Shown piece by piece: positions 31,754 through 39,895 of a stretch of DNA of 64,000 bases. Each line of letters begins with the position of its first letter. Position 1 is the stretch's first letter. The notes below the pieces were generated by a model. It saw only the letters and a program-made list of their open reading frames with translations. It was not told the origin of the DNA and did no database searches. Position numbers and translations under genes: made by a program. Where the stretch lies: contig JAXHNP010000004.1 of assembly GCA_034520365.1 (NCBI GenBank), positions 24,673-88,672 of the forward strand, read 5' to 3'. Source of the stretch: Desulfobacterales bacterium (GTDB lineage Bacteria > Desulfobacterota > Desulfobacteria > Desulfobacterales > Desulfosalsimonadaceae).

Positions 31754-33286
31754 ATGTCCCATACCGTCAAATCCTATCATCGGTTTACCGGTTATGACCG
31801 GTATAACATGTCCCCGCATTATCTGGACTGGGCCAGTCAGCCTGCCCAGTTTAAAAATTATCCGGGGGTCACCACGGTTTCCCTGCCCGAAGCTTCCGAT
31901 ATTTACCGAATGCCCCTGATCGAGGCCTGCCAAAATGCGGCGGAAAAACCGGCCGCGGTGCTTCCGGGTGCGGCGGCGCTTGCCCGGGTTTTTACCCTGG
32001 CCTGCGGACTAACCGCCAAGGCCCGGCAGCCGGGCGGTGATTTTTGCTTTCGCAGTGCGCCCTCTGCCGGCGCCCTTTACCCCAATGAGCTCTACCTGAT
32101 CTGGCCGGGTTCATCGGAGTTGGATGCGGGGGTCTATCATTTCGGTTTCCAGCATCGCAAATTAGCGCCCCTTCGCACCGGCGATTTTGCCCGCGTCTTT
32201 GAGCAGGCGTTTGGGTCGAAGGATGAAACTCCCGCCGCTCGGTTTCTGGTTTCCGGCATCTTTTTCAGAAGCGCGTGGAAATATCGCAGCCGGGCGTATC
32301 GCTATGTTTTAATGGATGCCGGGCACCTGATCGAGAATTTGCGGCTGGCCATATCAGCGGCCGGGTTTCCGGCGCGGCTGGAGCTGGCATTTGATGATTT
32401 GGCAGCGGATCAACTCCTGGGGGTGAACCCGGATCGGGAGGGATGTCTCGGCGGCCTGAAAATTCCGGTTACAGATACCGATTCAGGCGCCGCAGCCGAG
32501 CCCCGCATTGACCCGCTGCCGGAAACATTTGCCGAAGCCAGCCGGGTATCTGAAAAAGAGATCGAATACGAAGCCATTCTGGATATTCATCGGGCCGGCC
32601 GTAAATTGACGGATCGCGGCCCATCAACGGCCGACCCGGCTGAAGTGTTGGGCCTGACTGCAGATGACTGGACACCGCTAACAGCCATCGCCTCTGATGA
32701 TCAGATTGCCGGGGCCCCGGTAATGGATTATGCGGAAGCTTCGCTGCGGCGGCGCTCCCGGCGAAACTTTGTCAAAGACCCCATGACAGCGGCCCAGTTC
32801 GCCTATTTGCTCAACCTTGTGAGCGGGGCCAGGGGCAGGGCTGTTCAAAATCAGCCGGATGGCGCCGCGCAAATCGTCTGTGGATGCCTCGTGGGGAATG
32901 TGTCGGGAATGGCTCCGGGGTTTTATCTGTTGGACATGGAAAAGCGGCAATTGGGCCGGGTCTATACGGGGGATAAACGGGGGAATATGACCGCCATATG
33001 TTTAAATCAGGCATGGCTTGCCAATGCCGCGGCACATTTCGTATTAATGACCAATCTGGAAGGCTTGGACCAGGCATTCGGGGCCCGGGGGTACCGGTAT
33101 GCCATGATCGGCGCCGGCCGGCTGGGGCATCTCCTGTATCTCGGGGCTACCGCCCTTGGCATGGGATGCTGCGGCATCGGGGCGTTTTACGACGGGGAGG
33201 CCCGGCAGCTTCTGGGCCTGACTGAGGCCTCGGATATGCTGTATTTACTGGCTGTGGGGCAGACCAAATCCGGTGGGGCTTTCTGA
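31754..33286 (+). CDS. SagB/ThcOx-type nitroreductase-fold dehydrogenase (two domains)
   Basis: A 510-residue protein; the ATG at 31754 follows CTGGGAGG, and the frame upstream of it lies in the palindromic repeat. The N-terminal SHTVKSYHRFTGYDRYN and the two nitroreductase folds, residues about 55-240 (FRSAPSAGALYPNELYL, YVLMDAGHLIENLRLA) and about 330-505 (RRRSRRNFVKDPMTAAQFAY, YAMIGAGRLGHLLYLGATAL), are typical of the doubled SagB-type family. SagB-like enzymes use FMN to oxidise azoline rings in peptide natural products, but many stand-alone relatives have other roles. No cyclodehydratase or precursor peptide is seen near. It precedes two dehydratase-like subunits on the same strand. Confidence 0.88.
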   Translation: MSHTVKSYHRFTGYDRYNMSPHYLDWASQPAQFKNYPGVTTVSLPEASDIYRMPLIEACQNAAEKPAAVLPGAAALARVFTLACGLTAKARQPGGDFCFRSAPSAGALYPNELYLIWPGSSELDAGVYHFGFQHRKLAPLRTGDFARVFEQAFGSKDETPAARFLVSGIFFRSAWKYRSRAYRYVLMDAGHLIENLRLAISAAGFPARLELAFDDLAADQLLGVNPDREGCLGGLKIPVTDTDSGAAAEPRIDPLPETFAEASRVSEKEIEYEAILDIHRAGRKLTDRGPSTADPAEVLGLTADDWTPLTAIASDDQIAGAPVMDYAEASLRRRSRRNFVKDPMTAAQFAYLLNLVSGARGRAVQNQPDGAAQIVCGCLVGNVSGMAPGFYLLDMEKRQLGRVYTGDKRGNMTAICLNQAWLANAAAHFVLMTNLEGLDQAFGARGYRYAMIGAGRLGHLLYLGATALGMGCCGIGAFYDGEARQLLGLTEASDMLYLLAVGQTKSGGAF

Positions 33287-33367
33287 AGTTCGGGGGCAAG
33301 GATAATTCTTTGTCAAAATGCGGCGCGATTGGTATGTATCGCCAAGGACAGGGAAGCGAAAGCATAT

Positions 33368-34468
33368 ATGATTGACCATCTAAAGGAATTAAAAAAAGCG
33401 GGCCGGCCGGTCATCGGGTGCTTTCCTTTGTATCCGCCCCTGGCGCTTTTTCACAGCCTGGATTTGATGCCGGCGGTGCTCTGGGGATTTAGGGGCGATT
33501 TCGATCAAACCCCGCAAAGCGACAGGCATCTCCAGAATTACACCTGCTCGGTGGCCCGGCACATGACCGAGTTTCTGTTCTCCGAGGCGGGCGGTCTGGT
33601 GGATGGGCTGTTTATGTACAATGCCTGCGATACGCTGCGCAATCTCCCGGAAATTATCCAAAGAAACTTGAATCAGGCCGGCCGGCGGGTGCCGTTTTTT
33701 CATATCCATGTGCCCATGACCCCGCCGCATCAAACCGATGCCGGCGAGTATCTGGAAAATGAAATCAATGGCCTGATTGCGGATCTTGAAAACGAATTTG
33801 GCCGGAATTTCAGCACAGATGCGTTTAAAAAAAGCATCGATCATCTGGAAAAGCGCCGCGGGATTACCCTGGACGCGGAAGATGCGGTGGCGCAGGGAAG
33901 ACTTGATTTTCAGTTTTTTGCCAAAACCCTGCACCTTGCCTGGGCCGCGCCGGGGATGCATCAGCCTGATAGACTGGCCGGATGGCTGGGCAAACAGGCC
34001 CTTAATGAAGCGAATTCGGATAAACCGGGAATTATTGTAAGCGGTATCCTTCCGCCGCCGGATTCGCTGATATCTGCCATCGAGGCGTCCGGTTTGCGGA
34101 TCGCGGGAAATGACATCGCTTCGCTGCACCGGACATACGCGGCCATGCCGGCCGCTGCCACCGATCCGGCGGCCTATTACCGGGATTTCTACACCAATCA
34201 TTATCCCTGCCCCACGCTGCTTTATACCGGAGACCGCCGCCTTTCCGCCCTGCTGGAGAGGTGCCGGAAAACCGGGGCAGCGGGCGTGGTGTTTGTGGGC
34301 GAAAAATTTTGCGAGTATGAGTATTTTGAGTTTCCCTATCTGGAAAAAAAGTTGCGGGAGCAGGGGATTCAGACGCTCATGATCGAAGCGGCGATCGGCG
34401 ATGATGCCCAGACCGCCCAGCAGACCGCCCGGATTGAGGCCTTTGCCGAAATGCTGAATAATGACTGA
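33368..34468 (+). CDS. 2-hydroxyacyl-CoA dehydratase / benzoyl-CoA reductase type subunit (BcrC/HgdB-like)
   Basis: A 366-residue protein. The start at 33368 (MIDHLKELKKAGRPVIGCFP) is chosen because the conserved beta strand begins there; the ribosome site is weak. Cys18 (GCFPLYPP), the Cys of MYNACDTLRNLPE and that of VGEKFCEYEYFEFPYLEKKL fit the three ligands of the 4Fe-4S cluster in this family. Family enzymes perform radical dehydration of 2-hydroxyacyl-CoA or reduction of benzoyl-CoA, after activation by an ATP-dependent ferredoxin-like activator. No activator gene is in the window. It is followed 311 bp later by a second subunit and preceded by the SagB-like gene. Confidence 0.85.
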   Translation: MIDHLKELKKAGRPVIGCFPLYPPLALFHSLDLMPAVLWGFRGDFDQTPQSDRHLQNYTCSVARHMTEFLFSEAGGLVDGLFMYNACDTLRNLPEIIQRNLNQAGRRVPFFHIHVPMTPPHQTDAGEYLENEINGLIADLENEFGRNFSTDAFKKSIDHLEKRRGITLDAEDAVAQGRLDFQFFAKTLHLAWAAPGMHQPDRLAGWLGKQALNEANSDKPGIIVSGILPPPDSLISAIEASGLRIAGNDIASLHRTYAAMPAAATDPAAYYRDFYTNHYPCPTLLYTGDRRLSALLERCRKTGAAGVVFVGEKFCEYEYFEFPYLEKKLREQGIQTLMIEAAIGDDAQTAQQTARIEAFAEMLNND

Positions 34469-34551
34469 TAGCGTCGCAAAAAGCGACGGATGCCGCTGAG
34501 AGGGCATTTATGCAGTAACTCAATCAAAAAGTTACCCAAAATCTTTACATA

Positions 34552-34623
34552 CTGTCATTTCGAGCGGCAGCGAGAAATCTTTAAAATAAGATTCCTCGTC
34601 ACTATCGTTCCTCGGAATGACAG
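34552..34623. repeat. 72-nt intergenic hairpin repeat
   Basis: CTGTCATTTCGAG (34552-34564) pairs with CTCGGAATGACAG (34611-34623) and the inside pairs again (GAGAAATCTT with AAGATTCCTC), so nearly the whole unit folds. Elements of this TGTCATTTCGAG type are scattered between genes in many bacteria. It is part of the 34469-34779 gap, which holds no gene. Confidence 0.75.
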
Positions 34624-34663
34624 TAGCGGAATGCATTGGAATAACTTTAAATTGTTGATATTC

Positions 34664-34693
34664 GTAGGTTGGGTTGAGGAACGAAACCCAACA
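34664..34693 (+). repeat. 30-bp hairpin repeat, copy 1
   Basis: GTTGGGTT and AACCCAAC form an 8-bp stem around a short loop. 28 of 30 bases match 41176-41205; the two differences lie in the loop. Confidence 0.75.
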
Positions 34694-34705
34694 AATGACT
34701 AAAAT

Positions 34706-34764
34706 CCAATAGCCAATACCTAACACCCAACACCCAACACCCAACACCCAACACCTAATACCCA
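34706..34764 (+). repeat. Heptamer tandem array ACACCCA
   Basis: Four perfect units (34723-34750), two degenerate ones after and degenerate units before. The array ends 15 bp before the ATG at 34780 and leaves only the CACGGAG ribosome site between. A related degenerate form lies at 40170-40200. Confidence 0.8.
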
Positions 34765-34779
34765 TTTCACGGAGCCCCT

Positions 34780-36024
34780 ATGTCAGACGCACGTAAAACC
34801 GACGCAGGCACGCATTTGAGCAAAATTATGCGGGACAGCTATATGGATCTTCACACCCGGGCCGCCCAGGGGGCGTTTGTGGTATGGATTGCCATCAATG
34901 TGCCGGCGGAACTCTTCTCCGGGTTTGAAAATGTGGTCTGCGCTGTGCCGGAAAGCCATGCGGCCATGAACGCCGGAAAGGGCGTGGGCGCGATTCAATG
35001 TGAAAAGGCCGAGCGGATCGGCTATTCCATGGATCTTTGCTCATATGCGCGGATCGATATCGGCTGTGCCGCGGACGGCGGCAAGGACTCCCCCGCGTTT
35101 GGCCTGCCAAAGCCGGACCTTTTGGTATCCAACACCAATAACTGCGCGCTTCTTGCCAAGTGGTTTGACGTGCATCACCGGGAGTGGGGCGTGCCCCATT
35201 TTATCCTGGATGTGCCCTTCTGCTACACGCCGCAGAAGGAAAAGAACCGGAATTATATCATCCGGCAGTTCAATGATTTGATTCAAACCATTGAAAGGCT
35301 TTCCGGCCAGACCTTTGACCGGGAAAAGGTGCACCAGGCCATGGGCCATACCCATCGGGGGATTGCCCATTGGAAGCGGTTTTTAAGCTATGCCCGGCAC
35401 CGGCCTTCCGGGATCACCGCATTTGATTCCTTCGTGCAGATGGCCCCGTTTCTGATCATGCGGGGCACGCCGGCATTTGAAGCCCACTATGAGCTGCTCG
35501 CCGATGAGACCGAGGCGCGGGTCCAGGCCGGGGACTTTCCGGTGCCGAACGAGCGCTACCGCCTGTTCTGGGACAATATCGCGCCATGGCACCAGCTCCG
35601 CGACATGTCTGCCAGCCTTGCGGAATTCGGAGCCAATATCATCGGCGCCACCTATACCTTCTGCATCGGCACCGTTGAGGGGAGTTTTGATTTGTATCAA
35701 TGTGATGACGATGATCCGCTGCACTATCTGGCCCGCACCCAGAACAGCTATGTCTGCCCTCATGGCATGAATCTGCGGAGCCAGGCCATGCGCGAGGCGG
35801 TTAAAGAGTTACAGATCGATGGGATCGTTTTTGCCAGCAACCGCTCATGCAAACCCTACTCGGTGACCCAGATGGACCAGCAGCAAATCATGACCGAAGA
35901 GTTGGGTATCCCATCGGTTATGATTGACGTGGATCATGCCGATGTCCGGAAATACAGCAAGGAAAGCACCTTTACCCGGCTTGAGGCATTGCTTGAGATG
36001 ATAGACGCCAAACGGGCGGCGTAA
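34780..36024 (+). CDS. 2-hydroxyacyl-CoA dehydratase / benzoyl-CoA reductase type subunit (BcrB-like)
   Basis: A 414-residue protein with the BcrB/HgdA-like pattern: QGAFVVWIAINVPAELF at the N-terminus, LLVSNTNNCALLAKWFDVHH, FILDVPFCYTPQ, YVCPHGMNLRSQAM and IVFASNRSCKPYSVTQMDQQ, then GIPSVMIDVDHADVRKYS. The Cys residues of NNCALL, NRSCKP and one further site probably hold a 4Fe-4S cluster. Together with the gene at 33368 it would form a two-subunit radical dehydratase or reductase. GGAG lies 7 bp before the ATG. The separation from the first subunit by repeats is unusual, because such subunits are normally adjacent. Confidence 0.85.
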   Translation: MSDARKTDAGTHLSKIMRDSYMDLHTRAAQGAFVVWIAINVPAELFSGFENVVCAVPESHAAMNAGKGVGAIQCEKAERIGYSMDLCSYARIDIGCAADGGKDSPAFGLPKPDLLVSNTNNCALLAKWFDVHHREWGVPHFILDVPFCYTPQKEKNRNYIIRQFNDLIQTIERLSGQTFDREKVHQAMGHTHRGIAHWKRFLSYARHRPSGITAFDSFVQMAPFLIMRGTPAFEAHYELLADETEARVQAGDFPVPNERYRLFWDNIAPWHQLRDMSASLAEFGANIIGATYTFCIGTVEGSFDLYQCDDDDPLHYLARTQNSYVCPHGMNLRSQAMREAVKELQIDGIVFASNRSCKPYSVTQMDQQQIMTEELGIPSVMIDVDHADVRKYSKESTFTRLEALLEMIDAKRAA

Positions 36025-36048
36025 GCCCGGGATTTCCAATTTAACTGC

Positions 36049-36070
36049 ATCTGCCTTAAATCCGGCAGAT
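36049..36070. terminator. Possible weak terminator hairpin between convergent genes
   Basis: ATCTGCC and GGCAGAT form a 7-bp stem with an 8-nt loop in the 56-bp gap between the convergent dehydratase subunit and MBL genes. No clear T-run follows. Confidence 0.3.
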
Positions 36071-36080
36071 CTTATGGGAT

Positions 36081-37076
36081 CTAAATCCGGATTTCTTCTC
36101 CCGCCTTAAGATCCACGTAGCGCTCGCCGAAGGCCTGCCGGAATTGATCGATGGTCCAGTCTGAACTGTCATGGGGCGAAAGGGAGACCAGCGCCGGGGA
36201 TACGCGCTGGATCGCGGAGATGGCGCTTCTGACATCCGCCTCGCAAATGCCTTTCCACGGGGGTTTATCTGAGCCCATAATGCGCTGGATGTTTATCGGC
36301 CCGAGTTTGATCCGGCCGCCGTGCACGGGGTAATGGAGCCCGCCGATAACGGCATAAATCGGCTCAGTGAACAGGGCCTGGGCCCTGTCAATAATTCGCT
36401 CAATGGTTTGATGGCCGCATCCGATGATGAGCACAATCCCCTTGCCGGCCATATTGACGGCAAGCGCATGCTCCGGGGTGTAGCCCATTAAAAACAGAAA
36501 CCGGGGAATCGGGCCGATACTTGCGATGCCCGGCTTCAATACGGTCGGTTCGCTGACCACATGGGGGATGGGCTTGGGATTTCGTTCCGAGGGGGTTAAG
36601 GCCACCGGCGTGTAAGCCGGAATCTCCGGTACATCCACCGCAGATCGGGAAAAACTGAAGGTCTTCTGTTTCTGATCCGCCATGCCGCCCAAATGATCCA
36701 GATGGGCATGGCTGATAAAAATCATGTCCAGGTCCTGCGGCGACACCCCGAGTGCTTCCATATTGTGCATAAGCGGCGAGGGGGCCTCTTTTTTGGCGTT
36801 AAACCCCACATCCAGAAGAATTTTTGTGTCATCCGCAGAAATCAGATAGGACACGCCGGCCTCTGTTTTAAGATCCGGCCGGGCGGCATAAAAATCGACC
36901 AGCGGGAGGATCGAGAGTGTTTCAATACTGCCGAACGGCGTTAGCTCATGGAGCTTTGCCGATGCGATTTCCTGGTCGACGCGTTCTCTGCCGGATTTTA
37001 GCTGAAGGGTTTTGGCCGCAATAAAGGCGGCGATTAAAAGGATCAGGCCGATGAGTATATAGAACAGAATAAGCAT
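36081..37076 (-). CDS. Membrane-anchored metallo-beta-lactamase-fold hydrolase
   Basis: A 331-residue protein. The ATG at 37076 follows GGTGGA; residues 1-21 (MLILFYILIGLILLIAAFIA) are a membrane anchor. The MBL metal motif FISHAHLDHLGGMAD (H-x-H-x-D-H) follows, with LIIGCGHQTIERII and GGLHYPVHGGR as the later metal positions. The arrangement resembles the 7,8-dihydropterin-6-yl-methyl synthase-like MBL branch that often occurs near methyl-transfer or orp-type clusters. It is the last gene before the NifX-like pair on the same strand. Substrate unknown. Confidence 0.85.
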   Translation of the reverse strand: MLILFYILIGLILLIAAFIAAKTLQLKSGRERVDQEIASAKLHELTPFGSIETLSILPLVDFYAARPDLKTEAGVSYLISADDTKILLDVGFNAKKEAPSPLMHNMEALGVSPQDLDMIFISHAHLDHLGGMADQKQKTFSFSRSAVDVPEIPAYTPVALTPSERNPKPIPHVVSEPTVLKPGIASIGPIPRFLFLMGYTPEHALAVNMAGKGIVLIIGCGHQTIERIIDRAQALFTEPIYAVIGGLHYPVHGGRIKLGPINIQRIMGSDKPPWKGICEADVRSAISAIQRVSPALVSLSPHDSSDWTIDQFRQAFGERYVDLKAGEEIRI

Positions 37077-37143
37077 AGGGATTCCACCGGAGTAAAGAGC
37101 GGGCACACCTGAGGTGCGCCCGCTTTGATTTGAAGCTCAAGGG

Positions 37144-37476
37144 CTAGTGGTCACATACGTTATCCCCGGTTTGCAGGCTGTTTGCCATATACTGGGAGAC
37201 GAGCTCTTCCGGCGAAAGCGCCGGCGCACCGGTCAGCACCTTAATGCCGTGCTGGGCGAACAGCTGCAGGGCCCGTCCGCCCATCCCGCCGGCAAGCACC
37301 ACATCGACGTTTTGATCATTCAGCCATTTCGGCAGGACACCGGGTTCATGCGGCGGCGGCTCAAGGATTTGCTTATTTTTGATCTCCGAGTCATTGACCT
37401 CGATAATCGCAAACTCTTTGGAATGTCCGAAATGCATGGCCAGTTTGCCCTCGGCAAGGGGTATGGCGATTTTCAT
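37144..37476 (-). CDS. NifX/MTH1175-like protein (dinitrogenase FeMo-cofactor binding family), ORP-like
   Basis: A 110-residue protein; the ATG at 37476 follows AAGGAGG. MKIAIPLAEGKLAMHFGHSK, FAIIEVNDSE, and VDVVLAGGMGGRALQLFAQH are the standard RNase-H-like metal-cluster-binding fold. The C-terminal N-V-C-D-H end is like that of the Mo/Cu 'orange protein' relatives. It lies with a second such protein and two MinD ATPases, the composition of orp clusters in sulfate reducers, in which a Mo-Cu-S cluster protein interacts with ATPases and influences cell division. Metal content is not shown by sequence. Confidence 0.85.
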   Translation of the reverse strand: MKIAIPLAEGKLAMHFGHSKEFAIIEVNDSEIKNKQILEPPPHEPGVLPKWLNDQNVDVVLAGGMGGRALQLFAQHGIKVLTGAPALSPEELVSQYMANSLQTGDNVCDH

Positions 37477-37498
37477 TGTTTTTTTCCTCCTTATGATT

Positions 37499-37864
37499 TT
37501 ACATCCAATGTCCATTAACATTGGGCGTTTTGGCGTAGCTGCCGAATTCATCGTTTTTAAACTGTTTTACCACTTCTTCCACCGTGCCGCTGACATTGAC
37601 GACGACTTTGACACCCGCCGCTTCGAGCACTTTGAAAGCCTTGGGCCCGCAGTTGCCGGTCAGTACCACATCTACCTTGTTTTCAACAACGGTTTTGCCG
37701 GCCTGAATCCCGGCGCCCTGCGGCAGGCTCATATTCTGGGTGTTCTCCACCGCCTTGTATTCCATCGAATCCGGGTCCACAATAATAAAATTGGCGGCCC
37801 GGCCGAATCGGGGGTCCACATCAGCGCTTAAATCTTTACCATTTGATGTCACAGCGATTTTCAT
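37499..37864 (-). CDS. NifX/MTH1175-like protein (second copy)
   Basis: A 121-residue protein of the same fold as its neighbour: MKIAVTSNGKDLSADVDPRF, GRAANFIIVDPDSMEYKAVE, VENKVDVVLTGNCGPKAFKV and VKVVVNVSGTVEEVVKQF. The G-N-C-G-P segment holds a Cys where the first copy has G-G-M-G-G, so a different metal ligand is likely. The end is ...PNVNGHWM without the C-D-H tail. GGAGG precedes the ATG (AAGGAGGTTAAAGC). The gap to the following gene is 22 bp, so both belong to one operon. Confidence 0.88.
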   Translation of the reverse strand: MKIAVTSNGKDLSADVDPRFGRAANFIIVDPDSMEYKAVENTQNMSLPQGAGIQAGKTVVENKVDVVLTGNCGPKAFKVLEAAGVKVVVNVSGTVEEVVKQFKNDEFGSYAKTPNVNGHWM

Positions 37865-37900
37865 CGGGTATGCTTTAACCTCCTTAATATTTTCATGGGA

Positions 37901-38011
37901 TTATTTGGAAAAATCCATGGTCAGCTTGCTAAATTGATCATCTGTCAGGGGTTTGCCGAACGCCGCAAACTGGATTTTGGGGTCATCGTCATTTCTTTGG
38001 GAAAACGACAT
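37901..38011 (-). CDS. Very small overlapping protein (36 residues)
   Basis: An ATG at 38009-38011 preceded by GGGGAGAGG opens a 36-residue frame that ends at a TAA at 37901-37903. It begins inside the last codons of the MinD-like gene (overlap 23 bp) and lies before the NifX-like gene. The sequence is MSFSQRNDDDPKIQFAAFGK, followed by PLTDDQFSKLTMDFSK; soluble and acidic. Good ribosome site and position argue for a real gene, but I know no family. Confidence 0.5.
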   Translation of the reverse strand: MSFSQRNDDDPKIQFAAFGKPLTDDQFSKLTMDFSK

Positions 38012-38858
38012 CAGAGACCTCTCCCCATATGGATTTAACCGCCCGGGCCGCGGCGCCGTCCGAATATTCCACCAGGGCCTTCTGCTCGACCATGGCTTTG
38101 GTCATATCCTGATCATAGGGGATGGCACCGACAAATACAATATTATGGGTTTTGGCGTAGGCCTGCATTTTTTCACTGATCCCGGGGTTTAAATCGTATT
38201 TGTTGATGCAGAGCATGGTCGGCACGTTCAGGAATTCCGACAGCTGGTGGACACGTTCCATATCATGGGTGCCGGAGAGCGTGGGTTCGGTGATGATCAG
38301 AACACCGTTGGAGTTGGCTACTGAGGCGATCACCGGGCAGCCGATCCCCGGCGGGCCGTCAACAATAATTTTATCCAGGCCCCGCTCTTTTGCCATTTCC
38401 CTGGCCTTCTGGCGCAGAAGGGAGACCAGCAGGCCGGAGTTTTCCTCGGCAATCCCCAGTTTGGCATGGATCATGGGGCCGTGCCGGGTATCTGAGATGT
38501 ACCATTTGCCGCAGGTCCGCTGCGGAAATTCAATGGCATCCACCGGACAGAAGTGAACGCATACCCTGCAGCCCTCACAGTCGATTTTATCAATGACGTA
38601 GTCTTCGCTGATGGCGCCGTACTGGCAGCGTTCCCGGCATTCCCCGCATTCCGTGCACAGATCCTTTCTGATGACGGCATAATGGCCGCCTTTGAAATCC
38701 TCTTCATGCTTGACCGAGGGGGTTAGTATGAGATGCATGTCCGCGGCATCCACGTCCGCATCCACCATCACTTTGTTTTCCGCCAGCGCGGCAAATGAGG
38801 CCGTCAGGCTCGTCTTGCCGGTTCCGCCTTTTCCGCTGATAATCGTTAACTCTTTCAT
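37989..38858 (-). CDS. MinD-superfamily ATPase with inserted ferredoxin domain (orp-type)
   Basis: A 289-residue protein. KELTIISGKGGTGKTSL is the deviant Walker A motif; residues about 60-115 insert a 2[4Fe-4S] ferredoxin (CTECGECRERCQYGAI and CEGCRVCVHFCPVDAI); IIVDGPPGIGCPVIASV follows as the switch region and MLCINKYDLNPG as the guanidine/adenine site. Such P-loop ATPases come in pairs in the orp and related clusters and handle metal-sulfur protein assembly. The ATG at 38858 is chosen over a TTG at 38867. Its 3' end overlaps the small ORF at 37901-38011. It lies 41 bp after the second ATPase. Confidence 0.9.
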   Translation of the reverse strand: MKELTIISGKGGTGKTSLTASFAALAENKVMVDADVDAADMHLILTPSVKHEEDFKGGHYAVIRKDLCTECGECRERCQYGAISEDYVIDKIDCEGCRVCVHFCPVDAIEFPQRTCGKWYISDTRHGPMIHAKLGIAEENSGLLVSLLRQKAREMAKERGLDKIIVDGPPGIGCPVIASVANSNGVLIITEPTLSGTHDMERVHQLSEFLNVPTMLCINKYDLNPGISEKMQAYAKTHNIVFVGAIPYDQDMTKAMVEQKALVEYSDGAAARAVKSIWGEVSDVVFPKK

Positions 38859-38899
38859 ATCTATCAAAAATCTCTTTTATTTGAAAATTCCAATATCAA

Positions 38900-39745
38900 T
38901 TATTCTGCTTCAATGATCCGCTCCCGCACATTTTGATAAAGCGCCTGGAATTTTTCCTTCATCTCCGGCAGGGCCTCAACCATTAAAATGCCGTTTGAGT
39001 AAGCCTCAGCGATTTCCCGCTTATCCGGGATTTCCATCAGAATGGGGATGTTTTCCGCTGCCGCATATTCAGCCGTGCGGCCATCGCCCACATCTGAGCG
39101 GTTAATGACGATGCCGAAGGGAATTTTCATCAACCGGGCGGTTTCAACAGCCAGCTTCAGATCGTTTAGCCCGAATGGCGTGGGCTCGGTAACCAGAAGC
39201 AGATAATCCGCCGCCTTGATGGCCGCAATCACCGGGCAGGAAGTGCCGGGCGGGGCGTCAATGATATTTAACGCCTCAGGGCTGATCTGTTCCTTGACCC
39301 GTTCGATCAGCGGCGGAGACATGGCCTCACCCACCCGGAGCGATCCGTGGTAGAAATCAATGTGGCCGGACCGGCCCTTTTCCATGACCCCCAGCTCGCG
39401 CTTGGCCTCGCTGATGGCGCCGGTGGGGCAGGCCATCATGCAGCCTTTGCAGCCATGACACATCTCCGGAAAGGTCATGATATAGTCGCCCATCAGCGTG
39501 ATGGCGGAGAACTGGCAGAGTTCGTCACATATGCCGCAAAGGTCGCATTTGGACTGGTCTACCTCTGGTATGGGCAGGGTTACGGTTTCACTTTCAACAT
39601 CGGTCGGCTTCAAAAATATATGGGCGTTCGGTTCTTCCACATCGCAGTCGAGGTACCGGACGTTGCCATCTAAAGATGCGGCGAGATTGGTCGCAATCGT
39701 GGTTTTCCCGGTTCCGCCTTTGCCGCTGGCAACAGCGATTACCAT
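38900..39745 (-). CDS. MinD-superfamily ATPase with inserted ferredoxin domain (second)
   Basis: A 281-residue paralogue of the next gene. MVIAVASGKGGTGKTTIATN is the deviant Walker A motif; CDLCGICDELCQFSAI and CHGCKGCMMACPTGAI hold two 4Fe-4S clusters; NIIDAPPGTSCPVIAAI and GIVINRSDVGDG complete the ATPase. AAGGAGAGTTCCT precedes the ATG. It is the first gene of the cluster that continues to the NifX-like proteins. The two ATPases have diverged strongly except in the motifs, so they likely act as a heteromer. The 120 bp upstream show no clear promoter. Confidence 0.9.
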   Translation of the reverse strand: MVIAVASGKGGTGKTTIATNLAASLDGNVRYLDCDVEEPNAHIFLKPTDVESETVTLPIPEVDQSKCDLCGICDELCQFSAITLMGDYIMTFPEMCHGCKGCMMACPTGAISEAKRELGVMEKGRSGHIDFYHGSLRVGEAMSPPLIERVKEQISPEALNIIDAPPGTSCPVIAAIKAADYLLLVTEPTPFGLNDLKLAVETARLMKIPFGIVINRSDVGDGRTAEYAAAENIPILMEIPDKREIAEAYSNGILMVEALPEMKEKFQALYQNVRERIIEAE

Positions 39746-39895
39746 AGGAACTCTCCTTATTATATGGATCATATAGATCTGTTGAAATTTCTTTGGGTTG
39801 AGAAAGAGCTTCTGAGCATATGCTCAATTTTAATGATAAAAATAAGGTTTCGGCAGGGGGATGTCAAGGACTAAAATTAGGGGCGTCGCAAAAAA

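Noticed and set aside
31754..33286. SagB-like gene as part of an azole-peptide (TOMM) cluster
   Set aside because: No YcaO cyclodehydratase, precursor peptide or exporter is found nearby.
34706..34764. Possible CRISPR-like array
   Set aside because: Units are 7 bp without spacers; it is a simple tandem repeat. No CRISPR array or cas gene is seen in the window.
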